Of a stretch of 8,761 nt of DNA, positions 1 to 6,161 are shown in pieces; the first letter of the stretch is position 1; every line of letters begins with the position of its first letter. The notes beneath the pieces are model-generated. The model ran no database searches, was not told the DNA's origin, and saw only the letters and a program-made list of their open reading frames with translations. A program made the position numbers and the translations under genes. Origin of the DNA: Candidatus Wolframiiraptor sp. EX4484-121 (lineage in GTDB: Archaea > Thermoproteota > Nitrososphaeria_A > Caldarchaeales > Wolframiiraptoraceae); the NCBI GenBank assembly GCA_002255105.1, contig NJEK01000020.1, forward strand, positions 1-8,761. Direction: 5' to 3'.

Positions 1-415
1 TGGTGATAGTTCGAGAAAATACGGAGGGGCTGTATAAGGGATATGAGTATATGCTCGACGACGCGGCGATAGGCTTGAGGATCATAACGAGAAGGGGATG
101 CGAGAGGATAGCGAGATACGGCTTCGAACTCGCTAAGAGGAGGCGGAGGAAACTCGTGGCGGTCCATAAGGCGAATGTCATGAAGATCACCTGCGGCCTC
201 TTCGCGAGGGTCTGCAAAAATCTCTCCAAGAGCTATCCGGACGTGTCGTATTCGGAGATGTATGTCGACGCGGCGGCCATGGACCTCATAAGGAGGCGGA
301 GGATTTCGACGTGATAGTCACGACCAACATGTTCGGCGACATCCTATCGGATGAAGCCGCTCAGGTGGTGGGAGGCCTCGGCCTGGCCCCGGCAGCGAAT
401 ATAGGGGAGGGATAC
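1..415 (+). pseudogene. leuB: LeuB-family dehydrogenase fragment (isopropylmalate/isocitrate dehydrogenase), frameshifted and fused
   Basis: This is the middle of a beta-decarboxylating dehydrogenase of the 3-isopropylmalate/isocitrate/homoisocitrate family; the 5' end lies outside the window. Visible family motifs are RENTEGLYKG (about bases 12-41), the catalytic lysine motif VHKANVMK (Lys codon 168-170), YVDAAAMDL around 262-290, and [12 protein letters not shown] with the metal-binding aspartates (about 329-364), then [14 protein letters not shown] up to about 415. The frame breaks at 297-298: the text reads agg agg cg gag gat, where one C restored (ccg) gives [13 protein letters not shown], the usual family wording. 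After GEGY the sequence no longer matches the family. The conserved NAD-binding loop of the HGSAPDIAG type and the last 70 or so residues are absent, replaced by a LeuA-like domain. As written it cannot make an active dehydrogenase. LeuB is my preferred family member because of KAN at the lysine motif and the LeuA partner, but homoisocitrate or isocitrate dehydrogenase is not excluded. Confidence 0.8.
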
Positions 416-725
416 GTCTCAGCCGAGGCGGGCGTGGGGCCCGTGGACGCCTCGCTTAAGGCGATTCAACGGGTGATCAAAAGCTTTGCCAAGATAAACT
501 TAAGGGAATTCGGAATAGAGGCGGTTACAGGCGGATCCGACGCGGCCGCCGAGGTTATAGTCAAGGTCAGCGATGAGCGGGGAAATCTAGTATCGGCTAA
601 AGGGGGCTAGGGAGGATATAGTCATGGCGAGCGTCGAGGCGATGATAAACGCGATAAACAAGCTCTTGGCGAGGAGGACGGAGCCAAAGGTACAGGTAAA
701 GCGTGCGAAGGCGTCGATGATTTAA
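416..725 (+). pseudogene. leuA: C-terminal regulatory domain of LeuA/CimA-type synthase, joined in frame to the LeuB fragment, frameshifted
   Basis: Read with one frame correction, this stretch gives the typical C-terminal LeuA dimerisation/allosteric domain of 2-isopropylmalate synthase or citramalate synthase: [13 protein letters not shown] (about 431-469), then [20 protein letters not shown] (509-568), then EDIVMASVEAMINAINKLL (612-668), ending at a TAA at 723-725. In full enzymes this domain binds the feedback inhibitor (leucine or isoleucine) and sits behind a TIM-barrel catalytic domain of several hundred residues; here none of that barrel is present. The frame in use stops at TAG 608-610. 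Removing one G from the run of five at 602-606 gives [12 protein letters not shown], which fits the family, so a single-base insertion is inferred. The frame is kept across the junction with the LeuB fragment, at about 401-430. LeuA and CimA cannot be told apart from this domain. Confidence 0.78.
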
Positions 726-917
726 AGCAAAAGCAACTTGGTTCTTTTCACGGCGACCTCGCGGCATGTTCGGCGCTAACCGTGTTCGCGGATCATCATA
801 ACATAGACGCGGATTTACCCCAATGCTATTTGCAGGCTGACTTCAAATCGTGAATGATGCGTTGCGAAGGCTTGGAAAGATTTTTCACCCATGACCTACT
901 CTCGTAGGGAGAGGTTT
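726..917. other. Intergenic stretch between the leu remnant and thrB
   Basis: Nothing here is convincingly coding or RNA. One plus-strand frame stays open from 728 to a TGA at 851-853 but has no ATG and no ribosome binding site. Its only start-like codon is a GTG at 782, and the translation is not one I recognise. Two copies of cgcggat (788-794 and 810-816) look coincidental. The downstream end holds the likely thrB promoter. Confidence 0.5.
875..886 (+). promoter_or_regulatory. Possible TATA-like element for the thrB-thrC-nucS operon
   Basis: The AT-rich ggaaagatttttc region is the best TATA-like candidate upstream of thrB. A start about 26 bases downstream would give a leader of roughly 10 bases that still carries the purine-rich gggagagg (907-914) in front of the ATG at 918. 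The element is a poor match to the archaeal consensus, so this is inference. Confidence 0.3.
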
Positions 918-1835
918 ATGAGGGTTAAGGTGCCCGCCACCTCCGCGAACCTAGGAGCGGGCTTCGACGTCTTTGGCCTGGCCTTGAAGGAGCCTTATGA
1001 CATCGTTGAGGCTAGGCGGATCCCGGAGAAAGCCGTTAAGATTAGGCTTGCGGATGGGTATGAGGTTCCGCTGAAGCCCGAGGAGAACACCGGGGGCTAC
1101 GTCGCTCTCAGGATGATCGAGGACCTCAACTTACGGGGAGGTGTCGAATTTAGGATCTGGAAGGGAATTAAGCCGGGGAGCGGGCTTGGGAGCTCCGCCG
1201 CGACGGCCGCCGCGGCAGCCTACGCCATGAACAAGCTCTTCGACTTAGGTCTATCGAGGGAGAGGCTCGTGGAGTACGCCGCTTTAGGCGAGCTCATCTC
1301 CGCGGGGTCTCCGCATCCAGATAACGTCGCCTCGGCGATCTACGGAGGCTTCGTGATGATATCGTCGAGGAATCCTCTCAAGATCTATGCCGTGGATCCT
1401 CCGCCGGATCTGGGGGTCGTCGTCGCCCTACCGATAGTCGAGAAAGCCTCGACGAGGAAGGCTAGGGAGATTCTTCCGAGGATGATCGAGCTTGAGAGAT
1501 ATGCCTATAATGTCGGGAGGGCCGCAACATTAGCTGCCGGGATGAGTCTAGGCGACCTAGAGATGATTAAGGAGGGGATGGATGATCTGATCGTCGAGCC
1601 GCTTCGAGCTAGGGCCGGAATAATACCGGAATACGATGGAGTTAAGGAGCTTGGACGCCGCCTCAACGCCGGGATAGCGGTCAGCGGAGCAGGGCCGGCG
1701 ATAATCGGGGTGATCGAGAAGGAGAGGAGGGAGATCTTAGCCAAGGAACTTGAGAAATTTTACGCTTCCAGAGGATATGGCTGCGAGATCTACGTGACCG
1801 AGCCGGGGCCGGGGGTCTCCGAGATCGACGGGTAG
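918..1835 (+). CDS. thrB: Homoserine kinase (GHMP kinase family)
   Basis: ThrB phosphorylates homoserine with ATP to O-phosphohomoserine, the substrate of the next gene. The 305-residue protein has the three GHMP kinase signatures. The N-terminal PATSANLGAGFDVFG is at residues 6-20, the ATP phosphate-binding loop KPGSGLGSSAAT at about 85-96, and the C-terminal SGAGPA at about 256-261. The homoserine-kinase-type SPHPDNV is at 131-137. Length is normal for the family. An in-frame ATG at 891 would add nine residues (MTYSRRERF) that homologues lack. The ATG at 918 is preferred because the family begins Met-x-Val-x-Val-Pro-Ala-Thr and because gggagagg (907-914) lies just before it. It is the first gene of a compact operon, with thrC starting 15 bases after its stop. 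Confidence 0.95.
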   Translation: MRVKVPATSANLGAGFDVFGLALKEPYDIVEARRIPEKAVKIRLADGYEVPLKPEENTGGYVALRMIEDLNLRGGVEFRIWKGIKPGSGLGSSAATAAAAAYAMNKLFDLGLSRERLVEYAALGELISAGSPHPDNVASAIYGGFVMISSRNPLKIYAVDPPPDLGVVVALPIVEKASTRKAREILPRMIELERYAYNVGRAATLAAGMSLGDLEMIKEGMDDLIVEPLRARAGIIPEYDGVKELGRRLNAGIAVSGAGPAIIGVIEKERREILAKELEKFYASRGYGCEIYVTEPGPGVSEIDG

Positions 1836-1850
1836 CGGAGGTGTCTAGCT

Positions 1851-3116
1851 ATGCGTGGATACCGGTTCAGGTGTATTGGTTGCGGCCGGGAGTATCCAGG
1901 CTCCAGCAGGCTCTACACCTGTCCAAGCTGCGGAGACCTGCTCGATGTCGTGTATGAGCTTGGAGACGAGGTCTCGGAGATACCTTGGCTGAAGGATTAC
2001 GATCTCAGACCTCTCGGGGTCTGGAGGTATCGCGAACTCCTACCCGTAGAAGACTATGGGGAGATCGTCTCGATGGATGAGGGCGGAACCAGGCTCCTCA
2101 GGTGTAGGAATCTGGAGCGCGAGCTGGAGGTAGGGGAGATCTACGTGAAGTGTGAGGGCGACAACCCCACCGGATCGTTTAAGGACAGAGGTATGACCGT
2201 CGGAGTTACGAAGGCCGTCGAGGTCGGCGCGAAGACCACGGTCTGCGCATCAACCGGGAACACAAGCAGTAGCCTCGCGGCCTACTCGGCTAGGGCGGGT
2301 CTTGAATGCGTGGTCTTGGTTCCAGCCGGGAAGATCGCCTTGGGGAAGCTCAGTCAGGCCATGGCTCACGGGGCGAGGGTTCTGGCCGTTAGAGGAGGCT
2401 TCGACGACTGCCTGCGGATCGTGAGGGCTCTCAGCAGGGATGAGCGATTCTACCTCCTAAACTCGATAAACCCCTTCAGGCTTGAGGGCCAGAAGACCGC
2501 GGCCTACGAGATCTATGAGCAGCTCTCCGGAGCGATTCCAGACAGGCTGATAATTCCGGTTGGAAACGCCGGGAACATCGTGGCGTACTGGAAGGGCTTC
2601 AGGGATCTGAGAAATCTGGGCTTGATCGACGATCTCCCGAGATTCGTCGGCGTTCAGGCGGAGGGGGCGGCCCCAATCTACAAGGCGTTCATTGAGGGGG
2701 CTGACGAGTTCGAGCCCATAAGAGATGTTGAGACCGCCGCCACGGCGATAAGGATCGGGAATCCGGTGAACTGGAAGCGGGCGCTCAGGGCCGTCAGGGA
2801 GACGGGCGGGCTCATGGCCGCGGTATCAGACGAGGAGATTCTACGGGCTCAGAGAATCCTAGCGTCGAGGGAGGGAATCTTCACCGAGCCGGCCGGAGCG
2901 GCGCCGATAGCGTTCCTGATAAAGGCCGCGGAGGAGGGGTTGATAGCGAGGGATGAGCGGGTCGTCTGCGTGGCCACGGGCCATGGGCTGAAAGACCCCG
3001 ACATCATCATTAAGACCTCGGAGAAGCCCGTTGAAGTCGGCGCAGACCTCAATCAGGTTCTCCGATCCCTAAGCTCTCGGCGAAAGCCGTTTAAGGCGCT
3101 GGGCGCATACCTCTAG
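1851..3116 (+). CDS. thrC: Threonine synthase (PLP-dependent)
   Basis: This enzyme converts O-phosphohomoserine to threonine and phosphate, the last step of threonine synthesis. The 421-residue protein opens with a small zinc-ribbon-like segment typical of archaeal threonine synthases (Cys8, Cys11, Cys24, Cys27). The fold-type II PLP domain follows. The cofactor lysine is Lys111 in NPTGSFKDRG, the substrate-side loop is STGNTSSSLAAYSARAG at about 134-150, and the phosphate-binding loop is GNAGN at 238-242. Near the C-terminus are EPAGAA and the ATGHGLKDP segment, also family features. The ATG has a strong ribosome binding site, ggaggtg at 1837-1843. Because thrB precedes it immediately, its substrate is phosphohomoserine rather than another hydroxy amino acid. 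No broken or missing motif was seen. Confidence 0.96.
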   Translation: MRGYRFRCIGCGREYPGSSRLYTCPSCGDLLDVVYELGDEVSEIPWLKDYDLRPLGVWRYRELLPVEDYGEIVSMDEGGTRLLRCRNLERELEVGEIYVKCEGDNPTGSFKDRGMTVGVTKAVEVGAKTTVCASTGNTSSSLAAYSARAGLECVVLVPAGKIALGKLSQAMAHGARVLAVRGGFDDCLRIVRALSRDERFYLLNSINPFRLEGQKTAAYEIYEQLSGAIPDRLIIPVGNAGNIVAYWKGFRDLRNLGLIDDLPRFVGVQAEGAAPIYKAFIEGADEFEPIRDVETAATAIRIGNPVNWKRALRAVRETGGLMAAVSDEEILRAQRILASREGIFTEPAGAAPIAFLIKAAEEGLIARDERVVCVATGHGLKDPDIIIKTSEKPVEVGADLNQVLRSLSSRRKPFKALGAYL

Positions 3117-3120
3117 GGAT

Positions 3121-3127
3121 GGGGAGG
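3121..3127 (+). promoter_or_regulatory. Ribosome binding site that fixes the TTG start of nucS
   Basis: ggggagg ends four bases before the TTG at 3132. No in-frame ATG occurs near the expected N-terminus, so this purine-rich site supports the unusual start codon. Confidence 0.65.
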
Positions 3128-3131
3128 CCGC

Positions 3132-3869
3132 TTGGACCTGGCCGAGGCCGCTGAGAGGGTTAGGGAGGCGATCAGGTCTAGGGAGTTCCTGATAGTCGTC
3201 GGGAGGATGAGGGTTAGCTACGAGGGTAGGGCCTCATCGACTCTGGGATTCGGAGACCGAGTCCTCATGATCAAGCCTGATGGAAGCGTCCTCATCCATA
3301 GGCCGACGGGCCACGAGCCCGTGAACTGGCAGCCTCCAGGCTCGAAGATCGAGGTGCTCCTGGATGATGGGCTCGTGGTCGAGGCGAGGAGGGTTAGACC
3401 TAAAGAGGTTCTGAGAATAGTCTTCTCGGAGATCTACGATGCCAGCTCGTATAAGCTGAGGGATGAGGCGGAGTTCGCCATGTATGCGACCGAGGAGGAT
3501 ATGCGGAAAGCCATCTTGATGAGGCCGTCGATAATAGAGGATGGGTTCAAGCCCATCGAATGTGAGCGGAGGGCGGGGGACGCCGGATTCATAGACATCC
3601 TCGGGGTCGACTCGGCGGGTAAACTCGTCGTCGTGGAGATTAAGAGGAGGAGCGCCGCATCAGAGGATGTGAAGCAGCTGGTGAGGTATGTCGAGAAGAT
3701 CGAGGAGGAGTTTGGGAGGAGGCCGAGGGCAATAATAGTCGCGCCGGGAGTCAAGAGGTCGGCCGTGAGGGAATTGGAGTTATATGGGGTTGAGTTTAGA
3801 GCATTAAGCCCTAAGAGGTGCGCGGAGATCTTGAGGAAGGGTAAGGGCTTGGAGAGATTCTTAGAATAG
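3132..3869 (+). CDS. nucS: Endonuclease NucS/EndoMS (mismatch-specific)
   Basis: NucS/EndoMS cuts both strands at mismatched bases and is the non-canonical mismatch-repair nuclease of many archaea and actinobacteria, acting with the sliding clamp. The 245-residue length is normal. Residues 1 to about 120 form the N-terminal DNA-binding/dimerisation domain, including VVGRMRVSYEGRASSTLGFG (22-41). The C-terminal RecB-like nuclease domain has the expected catalytic set: Asp155 in GFIDILG, then Glu169 and Lys171 in VVVEIKRR, with QLVRYVE following at 182-188. The protein ends in KGLERFLE, which loosely resembles a clamp-binding (PIP) tail; that is inference. The start is a TTG with a good ribosome binding site, 15 bases after thrC, so it is probably cotranscribed with the threonine genes. 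Its last 9 bases overlap the end of the convergent S-adenosylmethionine synthetase gene. Confidence 0.93.
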   Translation: MDLAEAAERVREAIRSREFLIVVGRMRVSYEGRASSTLGFGDRVLMIKPDGSVLIHRPTGHEPVNWQPPGSKIEVLLDDGLVVEARRVRPKEVLRIVFSEIYDASSYKLRDEAEFAMYATEEDMRKAILMRPSIIEDGFKPIECERRAGDAGFIDILGVDSAGKLVVVEIKRRSAASEDVKQLVRYVEKIEEEFGRRPRAIIVAPGVKRSAVRELELYGVEFRALSPKRCAEILRKGKGLERFLE

Positions 3870-5087
3870 TGGAATCTTCTGCTCTAGGATCAATTCCTGG
3901 ATTTTCGTCATCTTCCTAACCTCATCCTTGGCTATCTCGGCCGCCTCATATGCGAGGGCGTTCTCATTAAGACCGCTCTCAGCCACATATTGGATTGAGA
4001 TCAGGAGAGGGCTGTCCACCGGCCTTCCTATCTGGCTGAGCATCCTCACATATACCTCATCCAAGTCCTTAACCTCATTATAGATTCTCTCGGCGATCAT
4101 CCTCGCCGCGACGTTGTAGAGTTTTCCCACATGTGCTCTGGCGTTCTTCCCCGCGGTTGCTTCGAGGGACATCTGCCTATTCGGGGTTATTAATCCGTTG
4201 GCCCTATTCCCCCTGCCCGTGTTTCCATCATCCCCGCTCTCGGCGGATGTTCCCGTGACCGTCAAGTAGACTATCCCCTCCTCGGGATTATCGGCCGCGT
4301 TGACGTAGACCTCGATTCCCTCATGCTCGCCTCCAAGAACCTGGTCGGCGATCCTCAGAACCTCCTCCTTGATCTCCTCCTTGACTGAGAGATAGTGGTC
4401 TAGATCCGGGGTGAGCGCGGCTATTATGCTGTCCGCAACAGTTACGATATACCTCTTTCCAAGCCTTAATCCCATGACCTTACAGTCTTCCCCGCTTTCG
4501 GGAACCCTGTTCTTGAATCTGATCGAGTTGACACCTCTCTCAACCTCATATACGAGCCTCTCAAGGGGGGTTAGTGGGGCGTAGCCCACCCCATATGAGG
4601 TGTCGTTCGCCCTCGGGACGCTCGCCTCGCCCTCGACCACCTTCCTGAGATCCATGCTCCCGCTCCTAATCCTCGTGTCTATGACCACATGCTTCTCGGG
4701 ATCGAGGAATCTAAAGTTCCTCCTGATGAAGTCTTTGACCTCCTCCTCGATCAGCTCCCTGTAGGGGATCTCCTCAACCCCCCCTTCACACTCTATCTTG
4801 GTCGTCGCCCTCCCAGCGATTAGGATGTAGATAGGTGTTTCAACAACCCCGCCGCCGAACCATACCCTCGACTCGCCTCCGACGAGCAAGCCCTTATCGA
4901 GGTTATGATGTAGGATCTTCCCGTAATGTTCGAGATAGTATCTTGAGAGGGCTCTGCTCGCGCACTCGCATGCCGAGTCTATTATGTAATCCGGATGCCC
5001 CAAACCCTTCCTCTCGACGAGCTCTGTATGCTGATCCTTTACTGGAATCCTATCTATTCTCTCAACAACTATGCTCGTTTTCATCAT
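3861..5087 (-). CDS. mat: S-adenosylmethionine synthetase, archaeal type
   Basis: This enzyme makes S-adenosylmethionine, the universal methyl donor, from methionine and ATP. The archaeal family is very divergent from bacterial and eukaryotic MetK. The 408-residue length is standard. Family motifs run through the whole protein: ERKGLGHPD at 25-33, [16 protein letters not shown] at 58-73, FGGG (77-80), AGRAT at 91-95, [11 protein letters not shown] at 137-147, [13 protein letters not shown] at 160-172, [10 protein letters not shown] at 279-288, [11 protein letters not shown] at 291-301 and HVGKLYN at 319-325. Two adjacent ATGs (5087 and 5084) could start it; the first is given. A strong TATA element sits about 34 bases upstream, which would leave a leader of only a few bases. 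It is convergent with nucS, overlapping tail to tail, and is transcribed separately from the Sm-like gene by its own promoter. Confidence 0.96.
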   Translation of the reverse strand: MMKTSIVVERIDRIPVKDQHTELVERKGLGHPDYIIDSACECASRALSRYYLEHYGKILHHNLDKGLLVGGESRVWFGGGVVETPIYILIAGRATTKIECEGGVEEIPYRELIEEEVKDFIRRNFRFLDPEKHVVIDTRIRSGSMDLRKVVEGEASVPRANDTSYGVGYAPLTPLERLVYEVERGVNSIRFKNRVPESGEDCKVMGLRLGKRYIVTVADSIIAALTPDLDHYLSVKEEIKEEVLRIADQVLGGEHEGIEVYVNAADNPEEGIVYLTVTGTSAESGDDGNTGRGNRANGLITPNRQMSLEATAGKNARAHVGKLYNVAARMIAERIYNEVKDLDEVYVRMLSQIGRPVDSPLLISIQYVAESGLNENALAYEAAEIAKDEVRKMTKIQELILEQKIPLF

Positions 5088-5117
5088 TAGAGCCCTTATC
5101 TGGATTCGACTAGACGG

Positions 5118-5130
5118 TATTTAAGGAAAA
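5118..5130 (-). promoter_or_regulatory. TATA box and BRE for the S-adenosylmethionine synthetase gene
   Basis: On the minus strand this reads TTTTCCTTAAATA: an A/T-rich TATA element (5118-5125) preceded by a purine-poor BRE-like stretch. Counting about 26 bases from the TATA centre puts the start of transcription near 5095, some eight bases before the ATG at 5087. It lies in the 75-base gap after the Sm-like gene. Confidence 0.65.
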
Positions 5131-5162
5131 CCTCACCTTACACCGGTTGCGAAGTAAGTCAT

Positions 5163-5435
5163 CTACTCTCCCAGCATCGGCAGGAGCTGGATGTACATGA
5201 TGTTGTTTCCCCTTATCAGGATCCTTGGATAGGTCGCCTTCCTCCCCTCGCCCTCATACTCGACCGCCTTCTCGATCACCAGATTCATGAATCCATCGCA
5301 ATCGACCATAACTCCCTCATAGACCAGGTCGTTCTTCAGCCTCACCTTGATCACTCGGTTGATGTACTTGGCGACCATCATTAGGGGTTTCTTGCCCACG
5401 TTCAGGGAGGTTGATTGAGAAGGCGTCAACTCCAT
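5163..5435 (-). CDS. Sm-like archaeal protein (LSm/SmAP, Hfq-like fold)
   Basis: This is a small RNA-binding protein that in other archaea assembles into six- or seven-membered rings and binds U-rich RNA. The 90 residues contain a short N-terminal helix (about 16-26), the Sm1 motif at about 28-59 (VIKVRLKNDLVYEGVMVDCD, then GFMNLVIEKA) and the Sm2 motif ILIRGNNIMYIQLL at 72-85. The RNA-binding site is recognisable: Phe49 and Asn51 in DGFMN take the place of the commoner HMN, and Arg75-Gly76 starts Sm2. The N-terminal 15 residues are probably disordered. The ATG at 5435 is chosen because later starts would cut the first helix. It lies 15 bases after the zinc-ribbon gene and may be both cotranscribed with it and transcribed from its own leaderless promoter. 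Which archaeal SmAP subfamily it belongs to is unclear. Confidence 0.9.
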   Translation of the reverse strand: MELTPSQSTSLNVGKKPLMMVAKYINRVIKVRLKNDLVYEGVMVDCDGFMNLVIEKAVEYEGEGRKATYPRILIRGNNIMYIQLLPMLGE

Positions 5436-5446
5436 TCACCATGAAG

Positions 5447-5469
5447 AAGCTTATCGTAATTTTAAGCTT
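5447..5469. repeat. Inverted repeat AAGCTTA-9-TAAGCTT overlapping the TATA element
   Basis: Seven-base arms at 5447-5453 and 5463-5469 are perfectly complementary and flank a nine-base spacer. The repeat covers the stop codon of the zinc-ribbon gene and the presumed TATA box of the Sm-like gene. It could be an operator, but may be chance in AT-rich sequence. Confidence 0.45.
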
Positions 5470-6161
5470 TTCTGAAGCTCGGGAGCTATCTCAAGCTCCG
5501 AGAAGCATATTCCACACACAAACAGTTTCTCTGAGATCCTCCTCGAAAGCTTTAGGGGGGCGCCGCACACAGGACAAGACCTGCTGGGATCGTCGGGCTT
5601 ATAGAGCCTCTTTCCACAGCTGGAACACTTCTTAGAACCTATTGGATTAAGGCTTCCACAATGTGGGCAAACCATATCATTCGCCCTCGAGACCACTTTT
5701 ATCAATGGCTTCTCCTCCTCTTCAACCACCTCGGCCACGGGCCTCTCCTCAACGGCTTCGGAAACCTCCGAAGACGACTTAACGATCTCCTCAATCTCCT
5801 TCTCTATCTCCTCAACGATGTCTGGACCCGCGGCCGCCTTCGCCGGTTTTTGCGTAGAGGTCGATAAGGCCGCTGCAGGTCTTCTTGTAACGGGCCTGCT
5901 TAGGGCGATCGGCTGGCGCCTCCCATGAGTTATGGTCACCCCGCTCCTGGCGGCCCTCACATATATTATGAGACCTATCCCGCTCAAGATTCCGCCAACC
6001 ATGACGAAGTATATTAGGTATGGCAGTCCGATCATGGTTGAGTCGAGAAATTTTCTGAAAGGCGCTTCCAGCGGTAGGGTGAGATAATAGAAGGTGACCC
6101 CTAAGGCGATCGATACTCCTATAATACTTATGATCGCGCCGACGAGCATTAAGGGGGTCAT
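5451..6161 (-). CDS. Membrane-anchored double zinc-ribbon protein, function unknown
   Basis: I do not recognise a named family. The 236-residue protein starts with a membrane hairpin: helices at about 4-28 and 43-68 joined by a short loop, followed by Arg-rich sequence (VRAARSG, then HGRR), which suggests the rest is cytoplasmic. A Pro/Ala/Thr-rich linker (about 80-112) leads to a very acidic, probably helical segment (about 113-151, rich in Glu). Two zinc ribbons follow: CPHC/CSSC with Cys165, 168, 179, 182, and CPVC/CGIC with Cys196, 199, 216, 219. It has no catalytic motif. Its ATG overlaps the rio2 stop (ATGA at 6158-6161), so translation is probably coupled to rio2, and the Sm-like gene follows. 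The setting suggests a role near the translation or RNA machinery at the membrane, but this is only inference; zinc ribbons may bind nucleic acid or protein. Confidence 0.8.
   Translation of the reverse strand: MTPLMLVGAIISIIGVSIALGVTFYYLTLPLEAPFRKFLDSTMIGLPYLIYFVMVGGILSGIGLIIYVRAARSGVTITHGRRQPIALSRPVTRRPAAALSTSTQKPAKAAAGPDIVEEIEKEIEEIVKSSSEVSEAVEERPVAEVVEEEEKPLIKVVSRANDMVCPHCGSLNPIGSKKCSSCGKRLYKPDDPSRSCPVCGAPLKLSRRISEKLFVCGICFSELEIAPELQKSLKLR
5457..5465 (-). promoter_or_regulatory. Probable leaderless promoter of the Sm-like gene
   Basis: On the minus strand TTAAAATTA is centred at about 5461, preceded by the purine-containing GAAAAGC. The usual 26-base spacing places the transcription start on or next to the ATG at 5435, as expected for a leaderless archaeal mRNA. 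It lies in the last codons of the zinc-ribbon gene. The weak Shine-Dalgarno match (ggtga immediately touching the ATG) agrees with leaderless translation. Confidence 0.5.
5478..5502. repeat. Imperfect hairpin upstream of the Sm-like gene promoter
   Basis: CTCGGGAGCT (5478-5487) pairs with AGCTCCGAG (5494-5502) with one bulged G and a six-base loop. It lies inside the last codons of the zinc-ribbon gene, where the twice-used Glu-Leu codons gag ctt help create it. No clear T-run follows on either strand, so it is not a standard terminator. Confidence 0.45.

Noticed and set aside
624..725. A 33-codon small gene with a strong ribosome binding site (ggagg at 611-615)
   Set aside because: Its product is exactly the continuation of the LeuA C-terminal domain, and the ggagg is part of the codons for REDIV. 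It is the frameshifted tail of the chimera, not an independent microprotein.
830..865. Possible box C/D guide RNA (ctga and atgatg near each other)
   Set aside because: The boxes are in the wrong order, the C box lacks its final A, and there is no terminal pairing.
891..917. Upstream ATG start for homoserine kinase
   Set aside because: It adds nine residues not found in the family and has no ribosome binding site; the ATG at 918 matches the conserved N-terminus.
1505..1744. Minus-strand open frame inside homoserine kinase
   Set aside because: It is an antisense shadow of conserved codons, with no start signal and no motif.
3434..3754. Minus-strand 106-codon open frame inside nucS
   Set aside because: It is antisense to the nuclease domain, Ser/Leu-rich, and without a family motif.
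4835..5113. Plus-strand 92-codon open frame antisense to the S-adenosylmethionine synthetase start
   Set aside because: It runs through the promoter and conserved N-terminus of a certain gene, and its product is Arg/Ser-rich with no recognisable domain.
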